Source: Takakia lepidozioides (Eukaryota > Streptophyta > Takakiopsida > Takakiales > Takakiaceae). From it: 60,000 bases of DNA. Of the stretch, positions 59,908-60,000 are shown in pieces. Within the stretch, counting starts at the first letter, position 1. Every line of letters starts with the position of its first letter. A model generated the notes under the pieces. The model did no database searches and was not told the DNA's origin. It saw only the letters and a program-made list of their open reading frames with translations. The translations under genes were made by a program, and so were the position numbers. Location of the stretch: the NCBI GenBank assembly GCA_030704615.1, contig CM060731.1, positions 35,838,001 through 35,898,000 on the forward strand, read 5' to 3'.

Positions 59908-60000
59908 CTACAAAGAAAGCAAGCTAAAACGTCCTAGTTGACTCAGCACTAAAGTGGGCCTGCTCATCCTGTGAGTGATGGGGTACCTCTATCATATAAA

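Overview
The window is nuclear DNA of a land plant, most likely a bryophyte or other non-seed plant. Genes are split by short GT-AG introns, repeats and degenerate transposons are dense, and there is a microbial-type terpene synthase, a class known from liverworts, mosses, hornworts, ferns and lycophytes but not from seed plants. The species cannot be fixed by eye.

Layout. (1) 1-5843: two tandem CYP72-clan-like cytochrome P450 copies; the first, cut by the window edge, is a pseudogene, the second is open over five exons. (2) 6880-9440: decayed Ty1/Copia element carrying a GC-rich insertion. (3) 10170-26303: the most unusual part. Leftward genes are a six-exon gene with two FCP1-like HAD domains, a broken gene with a ParB/sulfiredoxin-like domain and an acidic tail, an unknown gene, and a Tyr/Pro-rich ORF with three RNA polymerase II CTD-like heptads. 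Rightward genes are a DUF8039-like ORF and a broken DUF7869-like gene. About 18 copies of a 22-base palindrome (arms ACSTCGACAT and ATGTCGASGT around two free bases) lie in the introns and spacers of this block; I saw none elsewhere. (4) 26540-36660: degenerate ~170-bp satellite-like array, a third HAD fragment, a MITE with TTAA ends, a tRNA-derived SINE, a transposase relic, tandem duplications and a minisatellite. (5) 37306-40032: third P450, also open. (6) 40340-51165: CATACC/GGTATG-rich DNA, a LINE relic, and a compound element with 25-base inverted ends that contains an LTR pair, Ty3/Gypsy gag-RT remnants, an intronless alanine aminotransferase fragment and a second TTAA MITE. (7) 51691-52837: microbial-type terpene synthase with two apparent frameshifts. 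(8) 54857-59907: multi-exon Arb2/FAM172-like gene on the minus strand, running off the right edge, with a small MITE in one intron.

The P450s and the terpene synthase could be remnants of a terpenoid locus. The 10-26 kb block looks like a gene-carrying repeat or mobile cassette sharing one palindromic cis element. Exon models were made by eye from splice motifs, phase continuity and recalled family patterns; no alignment or database search was run.
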